A stretch of DNA of 64,000 nucleotides from Aestuariibacter sp. A3R04 (GTDB lineage: Bacteria; Pseudomonadota; Gammaproteobacteria; Enterobacterales; Alteromonadaceae), in NCBI RefSeq assembly GCF_018860805.1, contig NZ_JAHKQR010000011.1:321341-385340 (forward strand), read 5' to 3'. Position numbers and translations under genes: made by a program. This document shows, piece by piece, positions 1-8,468 of the stretch (position 1 is the stretch's first letter; the number at the start of each line of letters is the position of its first letter). The notes under the pieces were generated by a model. The model ran no database searches, was not told where the DNA came from, and saw only the letters and a list, made by a program, of their open reading frames with translations.

Positions 1-2
1 TG

Positions 3-125
3 CAGGCTTATTCCGACATTATTGCGAACAATACAACCCTCGTTTTGTCTACGAATAGTGACTTATTTCAGTACTTAAATAGCTTAGACTCAGAGAGCGA
101 AAAGTCAGCGATCAAACTCGATTAA
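3..125 (+). CDS. C-terminal tail of an SPFH/HflC-like membrane protease regulator (partial)
   Basis: Only the last 40 residues are inside the window; the reading frame enters from the left edge and ends at a TAA. The tail reads as short alternating hydrophobic segments ending in NSDLFQYLNSLDS. This resembles the C-terminus of HflC/stomatin (SPFH) proteins, where a segment of the type TLVLSxxSDLFxYL follows the prohibitin domain. HflC-type proteins are inner-membrane partners that modulate the FtsH protease. The assignment rests on this short stretch alone. Its place directly before nhaA suggests it belongs to the same ICE stress-cargo block. Any short-tailed SPFH protein would fit equally well. 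Confidence 0.4.
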   Translation, partial: QAYSDIIANNTTLVLSTNSDLFQYLNSLDSESEKSAIKLD

Positions 126-397
126 AACAACATTTAACGCTAAAGATAGTGCCTATTTTATTGGCATGGAGTGATACTGATGAAGGAAACCAACTGCGTT
201 GTTATTGTAACGAAGTATTTTAGCTCGATGGTGTGTTTTAAATTATTGTATTTGAAGGGGGAATATAAAAAACTTCAATGCGCATTCAATTTTACACTGT
301 ATAATGATGAATATTCTGGAGAGGGCGGAGCTGATCCAGATAAACGGTCTAATAATGCTTTCTATGATGCAAAATAGCACTTTTTAGTGCTTCTTCG
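126..397. other. Intergenic region upstream of nhaA
   Basis: No gene is convincing here. A 68-codon open frame (171-377) has no family signature and an unusual composition. An inverted repeat at 376-391 (AGCACT, four T, AGTGCT) followed by TCTTC looks like a weak intrinsic terminator. It sits immediately before the nhaA start, so it could attenuate read-through into nhaA. Confidence 0.4.
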
Positions 398-1723
398 ATG
401 CAATCTAATCGAGGCAGTTCCTCTCAATTACCCAAAGAATATATTGACTGGATACTACAACCAATTTATCACTTCCTGAAAATAGAAGCTGCTGCGGGCG
501 TTGTCTTATTACTGTCGGCCTTGGCCGCCTTAGCATTGGCAAATTCACCTTTCAGTGAGGTTTTTGCGAGCTTTTGGCATTTATCAATAGGTATAAATGT
601 CGGTTCATTTGAGTATGAGCGCTCACTGCACCATTGGGTTAATGATGCAGTGATGACCCTGTTTTTCTTTTTGATCGCGTTAGAGCTAAAGCGAGAACTG
701 GTATTAGGTGAGTTGCGTAATCCTAGATTAGCTATGCTGTCTGTGTTCGGAGCCTTCGGTGGTATGTTGGTTCCCGCGCTTATTTATCTTTCCTTACAGT
801 TTGGAGAGATGGGTATGCATGGTTGGGGAACGGTCATGGCAACCGATACGGCGTTTGTGATTGGCTGTCTTGCGTTACTTGGCCAAAGGATACCCAAAAG
901 TTTACGAGTATTTATGTTGTCGTTGGCTGTGGTCGATGATTTGGGGGCAATTATTGTTGTCGCTGTGGGCTATGGCGGTGAACTTAATTGGGGCTTTATT
1001 GGGGTTGCCTTGGTGGGGTTTACAATTGTTAAAGTAATGGCTTTTCTAGGTATTCGAAGCATCACTGTATTTTATATCGTTGGCATCTGTATTTGGGTTG
1101 TCGTTGATATTTCGGGTATTCACGCGACTGTAACAGGTGTCATTCTTGGGTTGTTGACACCAACGAAAAAATGGGTGAGTGATGAGCGTTTACACACGAT
1201 TATGGACTCTGTTGTAGCTTATCCTTCAGGTTCCGAACGTGGCGATGACATAAACGAAAGACAGGCGTTGAGAACTGCAGAAGCTGCGGCGCGTGAGGCA
1301 CTGTCTCCGGTTGAGCGTTTGGAAATACTGCTTCACCCTTGGGTGGGATTTGTTGTCATGCCATTATTTGCTTTTGCTAATGCTGGTATTCCATTAAATG
1401 GAATAAGTTTTACTTCATCATTAACGGTAGCCGTCTTTCTTGGTTTTGCCTTAGGCAAACCCATTGGTATTTTCTTGTTTAGCTGGATTGCCGTTCAGCT
1501 ACGTATTGCAATACTTCCAATTAATTTGCGTTGGAACATGATTTTTGGTGGGGGGGTATTGGCTGGTATTGGCTTCACTATGGCTCTATTTATTGCCAAT
1601 TTGGCTTATAGCCCTACGGAATTGAATGCGGCAAAGCTAGGTATTTTATTGGCATCCATCTTCTCTGCGTTAGTCGGTATTGCTTTGTTACGCTATTTTA
1701 CAGCTGTAAAAAGTACAAGTTAA
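398..1723 (+). CDS. nhaA: Na+/H+ antiporter NhaA
   Basis: Inner-membrane antiporter that exports Na+ (or Li+) in exchange for protons, used for salt and alkaline-pH tolerance. The 441-residue protein is hydrophobic throughout with about 12 membrane segments. The family hallmarks are visible: ATDTAFV with Asp150 (E. coli Asp133) and AVVDDLGA with Asp180-Asp181 (E. coli Asp163-Asp164, the ion-binding pair). It is longer than E. coli NhaA (388 residues) because of a hydrophilic loop around residues 265-310, a form common in other bacteria. The ATG follows a hairpin and lacks an obvious Shine-Dalgarno sequence, so the start is uncertain by a few codons. acnA follows 59 bp downstream on the same strand. 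It is ICE cargo next to the s063-like backbone gene, which points to acquisition as an accessory salt-tolerance function. Confidence 0.93.
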   Translation: MQSNRGSSSQLPKEYIDWILQPIYHFLKIEAAAGVVLLLSALAALALANSPFSEVFASFWHLSIGINVGSFEYERSLHHWVNDAVMTLFFFLIALELKRELVLGELRNPRLAMLSVFGAFGGMLVPALIYLSLQFGEMGMHGWGTVMATDTAFVIGCLALLGQRIPKSLRVFMLSLAVVDDLGAIIVVAVGYGGELNWGFIGVALVGFTIVKVMAFLGIRSITVFYIVGICIWVVVDISGIHATVTGVILGLLTPTKKWVSDERLHTIMDSVVAYPSGSERGDDINERQALRTAEAAAREALSPVERLEILLHPWVGFVVMPLFAFANAGIPLNGISFTSSLTVAVFLGFALGKPIGIFLFSWIAVQLRIAILPINLRWNMIFGGGVLAGIGFTMALFIANLAYSPTELNAAKLGILLASIFSALVGIALLRYFTAVKSTS

Positions 1724-1782
1724 ATAATTTAAAGCAACAAAAACCGAGTAAAAATAACCGCAATCCTTAGTAAGGAATATAT

Positions 1783-4497
1783 ATGATCCCTATTAATAAA
1801 ATGCAATGGCATAAACACTATTTGACAATGTTAAAGACGAATTATGGTGAAAAAGCTTATTGGTCTCTACAGAAGTTGGCAGAAGATTTTGAATTTACGT
1901 TAAGCGAGCAGCCTTTCATTGTAAAATTGTTTTTAGAAAATGTTATGCGGCATTATGAAAAAAATACAGAGACTACAAGCAGTACTGAGATCAAAACTAT
2001 TATCAAAGGTTTAAGTTCAAACGGACAATTGGATGATTATGAGTTTCCTTTCTATCCAAGCCGAGTGCTGATGCAAGACTATACAGGGGTTCCTGCTATT
2101 GCTGATCTGGCAGCAATGCGAGATGCAGTGCGTGCGGCTGGAGGTGATGCAGAAAAAGTCAATCCGATGTGTCCTGTCGATCTTGTAATTGACCATTCGA
2201 TTATTGTCGATGAGGCCGGTAATGATGATGCATTGAAACATAATCGCCAATCTGAAATGGAGCGTAATCAGGAGCGCTATCAATTTTTGAAATGGGCGCA
2301 GAGTTCATTTCACAACCTGACCGTCATTCCCCCTGGCAGAGGTATCTGCCACCAAGTAAATCTTGAATACTTCGCACAAGTTGTTCGTCAAACCGAAGAC
2401 GTGCTTTATCCCGATACTTTGGTAGGTACTGATAGCCACACAACGATGATTAATGGGCTTGGTGTGTTTGGCTGGGGGGTAGGTGGTATTGAAGCTGAAG
2501 CGGTGATGCTGGGTCAACCGCTCTACTTAAATGCGCCTCAAATATTGGGCGTTAGATTGGAGGGCGAGCTCACACCTGGTGTGACCGCTACAGATTTGGT
2601 GTTAAGCATTACTGAAATATTGAGAAATTATGGTGTGGTTGGGAAATTCGTGGAGTTTTATGGTGCGGGTGTATTGAATCTGAGCGTTGCTGACCGAGCA
2701 ACGATTGCAAATATGGCGCCAGAATATGGTGCGACCTGCGCTTTGTTTCCAGTTGATGAAAAAGTCATCGATTACTTAACCCTAACTAACCGCTCAGAAG
2801 ATTTGATTGAGCAAGTCAGAGACTATACCGTTGCGCAAGGCTTATTCTATCGAGTAGACGAACCTTGTTACTCCCCCGTCTATCAAGAAACGCTATCTAT
2901 AGATTTGAATAACATTGTCCCCAGTGTATCTGGTCCAAAAAGGCCGCAAGACCGCTTGCCAATAGCCGCGATTAAACAGAAAACTTTGGATGAAATTGCT
3001 TTTGCCGGTCATCAAGCTCCGCTTGAGTTAGAAGAACCGTCAAGCATCATGGACGGCGATCTAGTGATCGCAGCCATTACCTCTTGCACCAACACTTCTA
3101 ATCCGCAAGTCATGTTACTCGCAGGTCTATTGGCTAAGGCAGCGGTGGAAAAGGGGTTAACCGTACAACCCCATGTCAAAACATCCCTCGCCCCTGGTTC
3201 GCAGGTAGTTGCTCACTATCTGGATAATTCGGGTTTGCAATCTTATCTTAACCAATTAGGGTTTTACCGAGTTGGTTTTGGCTGTACGACTTGTATTGGA
3301 AATTCAGGGCCTTTGAAAAATGGTCTTGAAGCTTTGATTGAGCAGGGCAATTTACAAGTCAGTGCGGTACTGTCAGGAAATCGAAATTTTGAAGGTCGAA
3401 TACACCCCTTTGTACGACTGAATTGGTTAGCTTCACCGCCGCTGGTGGTTGCTTTTGCTCTGGTTGGCCACACTCGCATCAATTTGGATACCGAACCATT
3501 GGGTTTTGACCAAAGTGGTCAACCGGTTTTTCTTAGAGATATCTGGCCCACACAGCAATTGGTTGATGGCGTTTTGACTCAGATAACCAAACAACTCTAT
3601 GCATCATCATATGAAAACATTTTAAATGGAGATGATAATTGGCAGCAAATTAACATAGAAAAATCGGTTTGTTTCCCTTGGTACGAAGAATCTACATATA
3701 TTCGTAAACCACCATTTTTTGAGTTAATTAAGAAACCTTCCTCTATTAAAGACGCAAAAATATTGGGTGTTTTTGGCGATTCAATTACCACCGATCACAT
3801 CTCGCCTGCTGGCCAAATCAGCCAGACTAGCCCAGCTGGTGAATATCTTATGAAGCAAGGTATTACGCCAGAGCAGTTTAATAGCTATGGTTCGCGTCGA
3901 GGCAACCACGAAGTAATGATGCGAGGCACGTTCGCTAATAGACGGTTAAAGAATCAAATTGTTCAACCAATGGAAGGCGGTTACACCCGTTTTTTTAGCA
4001 ATGACGAGTCGGGTGCTACCGAAGCAGTTCCTATTTATAGCGCGAGCCAGCATTATCAGGCCAAACGTATTCCGTTAGTGATATTTGCAGGCAAGGAATA
4101 TGGCACGGGTTCCAGTCGAGACTGGGCTGCTAAAGGATGCTTATTGCTTAATGTTAAAGCGGTTATAGCAGAATCATTTGAGCGTATCCATCGCAGTAAT
4201 TTAGTGGGGATGGGGATCATGCCTTTACAATTACCCTCAAATCTCAACTTGACTGACTTGCACCTGGAGGGAAGCGAGAGTATTACCATTGAATGGCTAG
4301 TCAATGGTACGAAACATTTACTAATACCCAAACAAACGTTGATGCTTGTTGTGAATGTTACTGATCCAACGTTACACCAAACATCAGTTAAAAAAGTGCA
4401 ATCTATACCCGTTAAGCTTAGGATAGATAATGCGCGAGAGTTGGATTATTTTCTATCTGGAGGTGTTTTACATTATGTTATCAACCAGTTTTTTTAG
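1783..4497 (+). CDS. acnA: Aconitate hydratase A (AcnA-type)
   Basis: Iron-sulfur hydro-lyase interconverting citrate and isocitrate in the TCA cycle. AcnA isoforms also act as stress-stable aconitases. The 904-residue length matches the AcnA/IRP1 type rather than AcnB. The three 4Fe-4S ligands are visible: Cys435 in SCTNTSNP and Cys501 and Cys504 in GCTTCIGNSGP. Other conserved blocks are RVLMQDYTGVP (94-104), GTDSHTTMINGLGV (215-228) and the swivel-domain stretch GKEYGTGSSRDWAAKG. The ATG at 1783 has a good RBS (AAGGAA, 7 nt upstream). Residues 1-85 diverge most from the usual AcnA. It sits between nhaA and an IS30 remnant within ICE cargo, so it is probably an extra copy beside the host's own aconitase. 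Why an ICE carries it is not shown by the sequence. Confidence 0.95.
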   Translation: MIPINKMQWHKHYLTMLKTNYGEKAYWSLQKLAEDFEFTLSEQPFIVKLFLENVMRHYEKNTETTSSTEIKTIIKGLSSNGQLDDYEFPFYPSRVLMQDYTGVPAIADLAAMRDAVRAAGGDAEKVNPMCPVDLVIDHSIIVDEAGNDDALKHNRQSEMERNQERYQFLKWAQSSFHNLTVIPPGRGICHQVNLEYFAQVVRQTEDVLYPDTLVGTDSHTTMINGLGVFGWGVGGIEAEAVMLGQPLYLNAPQILGVRLEGELTPGVTATDLVLSITEILRNYGVVGKFVEFYGAGVLNLSVADRATIANMAPEYGATCALFPVDEKVIDYLTLTNRSEDLIEQVRDYTVAQGLFYRVDEPCYSPVYQETLSIDLNNIVPSVSGPKRPQDRLPIAAIKQKTLDEIAFAGHQAPLELEEPSSIMDGDLVIAAITSCTNTSNPQVMLLAGLLAKAAVEKGLTVQPHVKTSLAPGSQVVAHYLDNSGLQSYLNQLGFYRVGFGCTTCIGNSGPLKNGLEALIEQGNLQVSAVLSGNRNFEGRIHPFVRLNWLASPPLVVAFALVGHTRINLDTEPLGFDQSGQPVFLRDIWPTQQLVDGVLTQITKQLYASSYENILNGDDNWQQINIEKSVCFPWYEESTYIRKPPFFELIKKPSSIKDAKILGVFGDSITTDHISPAGQISQTSPAGEYLMKQGITPEQFNSYGSRRGNHEVMMRGTFANRRLKNQIVQPMEGGYTRFFSNDESGATEAVPIYSASQHYQAKRIPLVIFAGKEYGTGSSRDWAAKGCLLLNVKAVIAESFERIHRSNLVGMGIMPLQLPSNLNLTDLHLEGSESITIEWLVNGTKHLLIPKQTLMLVVNVTDPTLHQTSVKKVQSIPVKLRIDNARELDYFLSGGVLHYVINQFF

Positions 4498-4587
4498 GCG
4501 TAAAAGTTGCTCGGTATTCATAAGCTTTCTCGTGGGTTACTTAAGCTAAAAAAACTACGAGGTTGATTATGCGCGAACACAAGTCTG

Positions 4588-5402
4588 AAGTGAACCACTC
4601 GTGAATCTTTAGGCTGCTCTGCGTTACTTTTTAAACACAACTACTGGTTGTTTAAAACCTAGGCATTATCTCTGCTTGGCATTTAGGGCGCTCTCAACAT
4701 CAGCAACCTGCGTATCTGTTACCCTTCACAAATAGGCGCTTTATCGGATGTATTGGTGCAGAGGGCCATTGAAGTTTTCATTCAATCCACGCTCCCATGA
4801 GGAGTAAGGGTTCTCGAAATAGAAGTCCGCGTTTAGCTGGGCTGCAACTAACTTATGGTCACAGAATTCAATGGCGTTATCTGCTGTAATAGTGCGAACG
4901 TGGCTACGATATCGCCACAACATATCTATCATAGCTCTACTTACATTTGCCGCACTTTTTCTATGCAATTTACGTATCAGATACAGCCTACTCTTTCGCT
5001 CTAATAAACTGACTATCGCTCTTACCTACACCTGTAATTTGCTCAAAGCTCCATTTTTGGCTCAATCCGAATTCGACAAACGTGATTGTAAGTGCAGGAA
5101 CACAATGTTTGGTTGCCAGACATCGTCGTTTAATTATCTTGGCTTGGGGCACTTCAAGCAGGTAGTGATTATCTCGAATTCTATTGCGCCGGACTTCACG
5201 ACTAATCGTACTATGATTCACCTTCAGATGCTGCCCAATTTCTCGGTAGCTGAGATCCTCCCATAAGTAGGCTTCGTTCTGGAATAGTTGCCCTTCGATC
5301 AAATACTTGTAACTCATGGTTATACTCTTGTTTTTTTGGCGATTACAAAGTACCAACAGACAATCGCTCTCTTCTCACCATTTAACCCTGAGTGGTGCAC
5401 TT
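4588..5402 (-). mobile_element. Internally deleted IS30-family insertion sequence
   Basis: The element is bounded by imperfect inverted repeats: AAGTGAACCACTC at 4588-4600 on the plus strand, and its counterpart at 5390-5402, which reads AAGTGCACCACTC on the minus strand (12 of 13 match). At about 815 bp it is shorter than a full IS30-type element (about 1.0-1.2 kb), in line with the internal deletion seen in its transposase gene. The true outer ends may extend a few bases further. The element looks immobile. Confidence 0.7.
4741..5317 (-). pseudogene. IS30-family transposase remnant
   Basis: The N-terminal part starts at 5317 (MSYKYLIEGQ) and contains the IS30 helix-turn-helix REIGQHLKVNHSTISREV. 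It runs to about EQITGVGKSD near 5010. There the frame breaks and resumes in another frame as LLERKSRLYLIRKLHRKS, leading into the catalytic-core segment TITADNAIEFCDH and PYSSWERGLNENFNG. The block between, which should hold the first catalytic Asp (the GDT region), is missing, so an internal deletion of a few hundred bases joined the two parts. The C-terminus is also truncated after HQYIR by a stop. It cannot encode an active DDE transposase. Confidence 0.8.
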
Positions 5403-5705
5403 ATTATCTGAATTCGGAAGTAGTTTCCTTAATATAGTTTTTGAACCTGTATCTGCTTTTGGCACAGTTGGATTGTTCAGATGTCTTACATAAGAGCTTT
5501 TTGAAATAGGTAAGTTAATAATAATTTTAATGTTTATCGGTCTATTCGGGCCTTTGACATTAGCTTATTTTTTTGCCGGTTCTTATTCAAAAGCCACCCG
5601 AGTACCGAAGTCTAGTTTTCTATTGGCTAAAAAATAGACTAAGCGTAATTTGTATTAAAATCAACAGCCCCTTCGAGAGGGGCTGGTTGATGGGAGCCTA
5701 GTTGG
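5403..5705. other. Cargo/backbone junction, no gene
   Basis: AT-rich sequence between the IS30 remnant and the s063-like gene. Apart from the terminator hairpin at 5666-5684 nothing coding or repeated is visible. It is probably the right edge of the hotspot-4 cargo. Confidence 0.45.
5666..5684 (-). terminator. Intrinsic terminator of the s063-like gene
   Basis: A six-base-pair stem AGCCCC/GGGGCT with a seven-base loop lies 22 bases past the stop codon of the minus-strand DUF1845 gene and is followed on that strand by TGTTGATTTT. Confidence 0.55.
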
Positions 5706-6206
5706 CTAGTTGGCGGGGTTATCTGTTTCCTCTTCAGTGATATCGTCATCGGTTGAAGGCACCGCTTGCTCAACTTCTGCTTCTTTACCCTTAGCTTGGG
5801 CTGATTTTCGTGCTCGAATTTCGATATCAATAATGCGTCGTGCAAGTTTGATAATGCGCTGTTGCCATGCGTAGTTGCCATCAACACGTTGCTTGTTGCT
5901 AAGCACGCTAGATAACCAGAGTGTGTCCATTGAGATCATCAACGCATCGAGTTTGCGCACTAAGCCAACAAACTGGCCAACCTGGGGCGAGCTGATTTTG
6001 GCGTTGAAGGTAATCGGATCGGTGTAGTCAGGTACTTCATCAATTTCGTTCTCATCGCCAATGATGCGTAGGATGACATCGATTCCGTAGAGCGCACTGA
6101 CCGTCCGTCTAAAAACACGGTCAACGACACGTTGCGCCTGTAAGCTATTAATTGTGAATGATTGTTCAAAGATGGGTTTTGAGTAATTGGGTTTTGCTTG
6201 GGCCAT
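5706..6206 (-). CDS. ICE backbone protein, DUF1845 family (SXT s063-like)
   Basis: A 166-residue protein that I recognise as the conserved DUF1845-type protein of SXT/R391 elements and related conjugative elements. Its molecular function is unknown. It begins MAQAKPNYSKPIFEQSF and ends in an acidic tail (STDDDITEEETDNPAN), with a charged helical stretch AQAKGKEAEVEQAVP before it. It is transcribed divergently from the ssb-bet operon and marks the boundary between the hotspot-4 cargo and the recombination module. The C-terminal segment recurs as a decayed relic near 21.5 kb, inside the other cargo block. Confidence 0.75.
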   Translation of the reverse strand: MAQAKPNYSKPIFEQSFTINSLQAQRVVDRVFRRTVSALYGIDVILRIIGDENEIDEVPDYTDPITFNAKISSPQVGQFVGLVRKLDALMISMDTLWLSSVLSNKQRVDGNYAWQQRIIKLARRIIDIEIRARKSAQAKGKEAEVEQAVPSTDDDITEEETDNPAN

Positions 6207-6509
6207 AAGTTTGCTCCTGATATGACAATAATCAGTCCCTAGCCTAATCCTCTGTGAGGTAATGGCCTTTCAGCTAGGTGGAAGAATTGAGCATCTTTCT
6301 GACTATCCTGTCTGGATAAGACGGTTACACTGACTATCAAATATTGCTGATCTGTTTCAGTGATATCTGCGCCTAAGAGCATGAGCTCAAAGGAAGCCCG
6401 CCGCTGAGTTTTCTCAGTGGTACTAAGAGGTAGCTAGCCTCCTTAAACAAATAGCCTGCATGTTTTTACATGCTCAACCATGCGTTCCTTACGGTTCGCC
6501 TTTTCACCA
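6207..6509. other. Divergent promoter region between the s063-like gene and the ssb-bet operon
   Basis: Noncoding region that must carry promoters for both directions. The 9-mer CTGACTATC occurs twice, at 6299-6307 and 6330-6338, 31 bp apart, and an inverted repeat TATCC/GGATA lies just after the first copy. In SXT/R391 elements the recombination operon is activated by SetCD, so these are candidate activator-contact sequences. No -10/-35 pair stands out clearly. Confidence 0.35.
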
Positions 6510-6572
6510 CCCAACTGGGGGAGTTCTCCCCAGTTGGGGGTGACTCCTTCACAACCAAATTAAGGAGTCACC
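6510..6572 (+). promoter_or_regulatory. Two-hairpin leader 1, sequesters the RBS of the first operon gene
   Basis: Hairpin 1 (6510-6538) pairs CCCAACTGGGGGAG with CTCCCCAGTTGGG around a TT loop, with one bulged G. It abuts hairpin 2 (6539-6572), a perfect 11-bp stem GGTGACTCCTT/AAGGAGTCACC with a 12-nt loop. The right arm of hairpin 2 contains the Shine-Dalgarno AAGGAG and the ATG follows one base later, at 6574. The structure should therefore control ribosome access. Confidence 0.7.
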
Positions 6573-6573
6573 A

Positions 6574-6900
6574 ATGGAATATATCTTCGGATTTATTATC
6601 CAAATCGCAGGCATTATGTTGCTTGCAAAACTGAGCTGGTCGCTTTTGCGATTGCTTGCTCGTCAAAGCGTGCGCCCGTTTCGATTTGTACTTACTCAAA
6701 TCAAGCGATTGCTCACACCAACACCAAAACGTCGTCCAATGGCAGTGCCTAAAGCTCCTGGTATGCCCCGTTTGACATCTGCGTTTTACAAAGAGCCACA
6801 TCAGTACGACATGGCTTTACTCGAAATACCAACCTATCTGCGTCGTCAGTCTTCTTTGCCCAGCCGGGTAGAAGCAACTGTGTGCACAGAGTTCAACTAA
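6574..6900 (+). CDS. Small membrane-anchored ICE protein upstream of ssb
   Basis: A 108-residue protein of unknown function. Residues 1-32 form one or two hydrophobic segments (MEYIFGFIIQIAGIMLLAKL), followed by a very basic middle (RPFRFVLTQIKRLL, TPKRRP) and a soluble tail. This suggests an inner-membrane anchor with a cytoplasmic, possibly nucleic-acid-contacting domain. It opens the ssb-bet operon, has its own structured leader with AAGGAG, and is followed 15 bp later by ssb. I do not recognise a named family. The start is well supported by RBS position. Confidence 0.6.
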   Translation: MEYIFGFIIQIAGIMLLAKLSWSLLRLLARQSVRPFRFVLTQIKRLLTPTPKRRPMAVPKAPGMPRLTSAFYKEPHQYDMALLEIPTYLRRQSSLPSRVEATVCTEFN

Positions 6901-6915
6901 GACGAGGAGAACATC

Positions 6916-7335
6916 ATGAAAAACCAAGTAACACTCATAGGCTACGTTGGCTCTGAGCCAGAGACGCGAGCCTATCCATCAGGTGATTTGGTGACCAGCA
7001 TTTCACTGGCCACTTCTGAGAAATGGCGCGACCGTCAATCCAATGAGCTCAAAGAGCATACGGAATGGCATCGGGTCGTTTTTCGAGATCGTGGTGGACT
7101 TAAGTTAGGGCTAAGGGCAAAAGATTTAATCCAAAAAGGAGCGAAGCTTTTTGTTCAAGGGCCTCAGCGCACGCGCTCATGGGAGAAAGATGGCATTAAG
7201 CATCGATTGACCGAAGTGGACGCGGACGAGTTTCTGCTTCTTGATAGTGTGAACAAAGCATCTGAGCCATTACCGGCGGATGATGCGAGCTCCCAAGCTA
7301 ATTGGGCACAAACTTATCCTGAACCAGATTTTTAA
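6916..7335 (+). CDS. ssb: Single-stranded DNA-binding protein (ICE ssb)
   Basis: A 139-residue OB-fold protein that coats single-stranded DNA. The N-terminal motif MKNQVTLIGYVGSEPETR and the central EWHRVVF are typical SSB signatures. The linker is short and ends in a PEPDF tip resembling the acidic-hydrophobic SSB tail that recruits partners. RBS GAGGAG lies 7 nt before the ATG. It is followed by bet, the usual arrangement in SXT/R391 elements, where SSB, Bet and Exo form a lambda-Red-like homologous recombination system. Confidence 0.93.
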   Translation: MKNQVTLIGYVGSEPETRAYPSGDLVTSISLATSEKWRDRQSNELKEHTEWHRVVFRDRGGLKLGLRAKDLIQKGAKLFVQGPQRTRSWEKDGIKHRLTEVDADEFLLLDSVNKASEPLPADDASSQANWAQTYPEPDF

Positions 7336-7354
7336 CCGAGCAAAAATGCTTTAA

Positions 7355-7410
7355 CCCAGCCGGGAGTACTTTCCCGTCAGGGGCAGACTCCCACTTTGAT
7401 TGTCGGAGTC
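7355..7410 (+). promoter_or_regulatory. Two-hairpin leader 2, upstream of bet
   Basis: Hairpin 1 (7355-7382) has core CGGGA/TCCCG extended by CCC/GGG with two mismatches. Hairpin 2 pairs GACTCC (7386-7391) with GGAGTC (7405-7410). The 3' arm contains the bet Shine-Dalgarno GGAG and the ATG is at 7415. The architecture is the same as leader 1 although the sequences differ, so the pairing is conserved by compensating changes. Confidence 0.65.
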
Positions 7411-7414
7411 CACA

Positions 7415-8233
7415 ATGGAAAAACCAAAGCTAATCCAACGCTTTGCTGAGCGCTTTAGTGTCGATCCAAACAAGTTGTTCGATACCCTAAAAGCAACAGC
7501 ATTCAAACAACGTGACGGTAGTGCACCGACCAATGAGCAGATGATGGCGCTCTTGGTGGTTGCAGATCAGTACGGCTTGAACCCTTTCACCAAAGAGATT
7601 TTTGCGTTCCCTGATAAACAAGCTGGAATTATTCCAGTGGTAGGTGTCGATGGATGGTCTCGCATCATTAATCAACACGACCAGTTTGATGGCATGGAGT
7701 TTAAGGCTTCAGAAAACAAAGTCTCCCTGGATGGCGCAAAAGAGTGCCCTGAATGGATGGAATGCATCATCTATCGGCGCGACCGTTCGCACCCAGTCAA
7801 AATCACTGAGTATCTGGATGAAGTCTATCGACCGCCTTTTGAAGGTAACGGCAAAAATGGCCCTTACCGGGTAGATGGTCCATGGCAAACGCACACGAAG
7901 CGAATGCTAAGACATAAATCCATGATCCAGTGTTCCCGCATTGCGTTTGGCTTTGTGGGAATTTTCGATCAAGACGAAGCGGAGCGAATTATCGAAGGCC
8001 AAGCAACACACGTTGTTGAGCCATCTTTGATTCCACCCGAGCAAGTTGATGATCGAACCCGAGGGCTTGTTTACAAGCTTATCGAGCGGGCGGAAGCTTC
8101 AAACGCTTGGAATAGTGCATTGGAATATGCCAATGAACATTTTCAAGGTGTTGAACTGACGTTTGCGAAACAAGAAATATTTAATGCACAGCAACAAGCA
8201 GCCAAAGCGCTCACACAGCCTTTAGCTTCTTAG
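7415..8233 (+). CDS. bet: Single-strand annealing protein Bet (RecT/Redbeta family)
   Basis: A 272-residue recombinase that binds single-stranded DNA and anneals complementary strands, acting with a partner exonuclease. RecT/Bet family features include the segment TNEQMMALLVVADQYGLNPFTKEIFAFPDK and a following GVDGWSRIIN. The length equals that remembered for SXT Bet. The ATG at 7415 is chosen over an in-frame TTG at 7400 because GGAG is correctly spaced before it. Its partner exo downstream is frameshifted here, so Bet may work with truncated Exo or alone. Confidence 0.93.
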   Translation: MEKPKLIQRFAERFSVDPNKLFDTLKATAFKQRDGSAPTNEQMMALLVVADQYGLNPFTKEIFAFPDKQAGIIPVVGVDGWSRIINQHDQFDGMEFKASENKVSLDGAKECPEWMECIIYRRDRSHPVKITEYLDEVYRPPFEGNGKNGPYRVDGPWQTHTKRMLRHKSMIQCSRIAFGFVGIFDQDEAERIIEGQATHVVEPSLIPPEQVDDRTRGLVYKLIERAEASNAWNSALEYANEHFQGVELTFAKQEIFNAQQQAAKALTQPLAS

Positions 8234-8255
8234 CGCCACGCATTCATTTTACGAA

Positions 8256-8316
8256 CCCTGGCGGGATTATTCTCCCGTCAGGGGGAAGGTCTCGTCTTTT
8301 TTTTTGGAGATCTTCC
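8256..8316 (+). promoter_or_regulatory. Two-hairpin leader 3, upstream of the 47-residue gene
   Basis: Hairpin 1 pairs CCCTGGCGGGA (8256-8266) with TCCCGTCAGGG (8273-8283), 10 of 11 positions. Hairpin 2 pairs GGAAGGTCTC (8284-8293) with GAGATCTTCC (8307-8316), complete if one G-U pair is allowed. It buries GGAGA, the Shine-Dalgarno, and ends on the base before the ATG at 8317. Confidence 0.65.
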
Positions 8317-8460
8317 ATGACTAAATCAGCCTCACTTTTTCGCTTGGTATTGGTTGTTGCCCTTGTCGTAGGTTCGATTCAAGCCGGTAAAGCGGCAATT
8401 GATTCGGTTCAAGCAAGTGTTGTTCAGCACCAAACAGCGTTAGCACAAGCTGCAAAGTAA
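8317..8460 (+). CDS. Tiny ICE protein with one N-terminal hydrophobic segment
   Basis: A 47-residue protein: a short polar start, a hydrophobic run LFRLVLVVALVVGSIQAG (residues 7-24) that could be a signal peptide or membrane anchor, then an alanine- and glutamine-rich tail QHQTALAQAAK. Function unknown. It lies between bet and exo in the recombination operon and has a well-placed RBS inside leader 3, which argues that it is really translated. Confidence 0.6.
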   Translation: MTKSASLFRLVLVVALVVGSIQAGKAAIDSVQASVVQHQTALAQAAK

Positions 8461-8468
8461 CCACTTAA

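Noticed and set aside
171-377. 68-codon open frame before nhaA
   Set aside because: No family resemblance or clear RBS, and odd composition; treated as noncoding.
4871-5266. 131-codon plus-strand frame
   Set aside because: Antisense to the IS30 transposase remnant, whose HTH and DDE-type segments on the minus strand are clear.
5639-5887. 82-codon minus-strand frame overlapping the s063-like gene
   Set aside because: Shadow of the DUF1845 gene in another frame.
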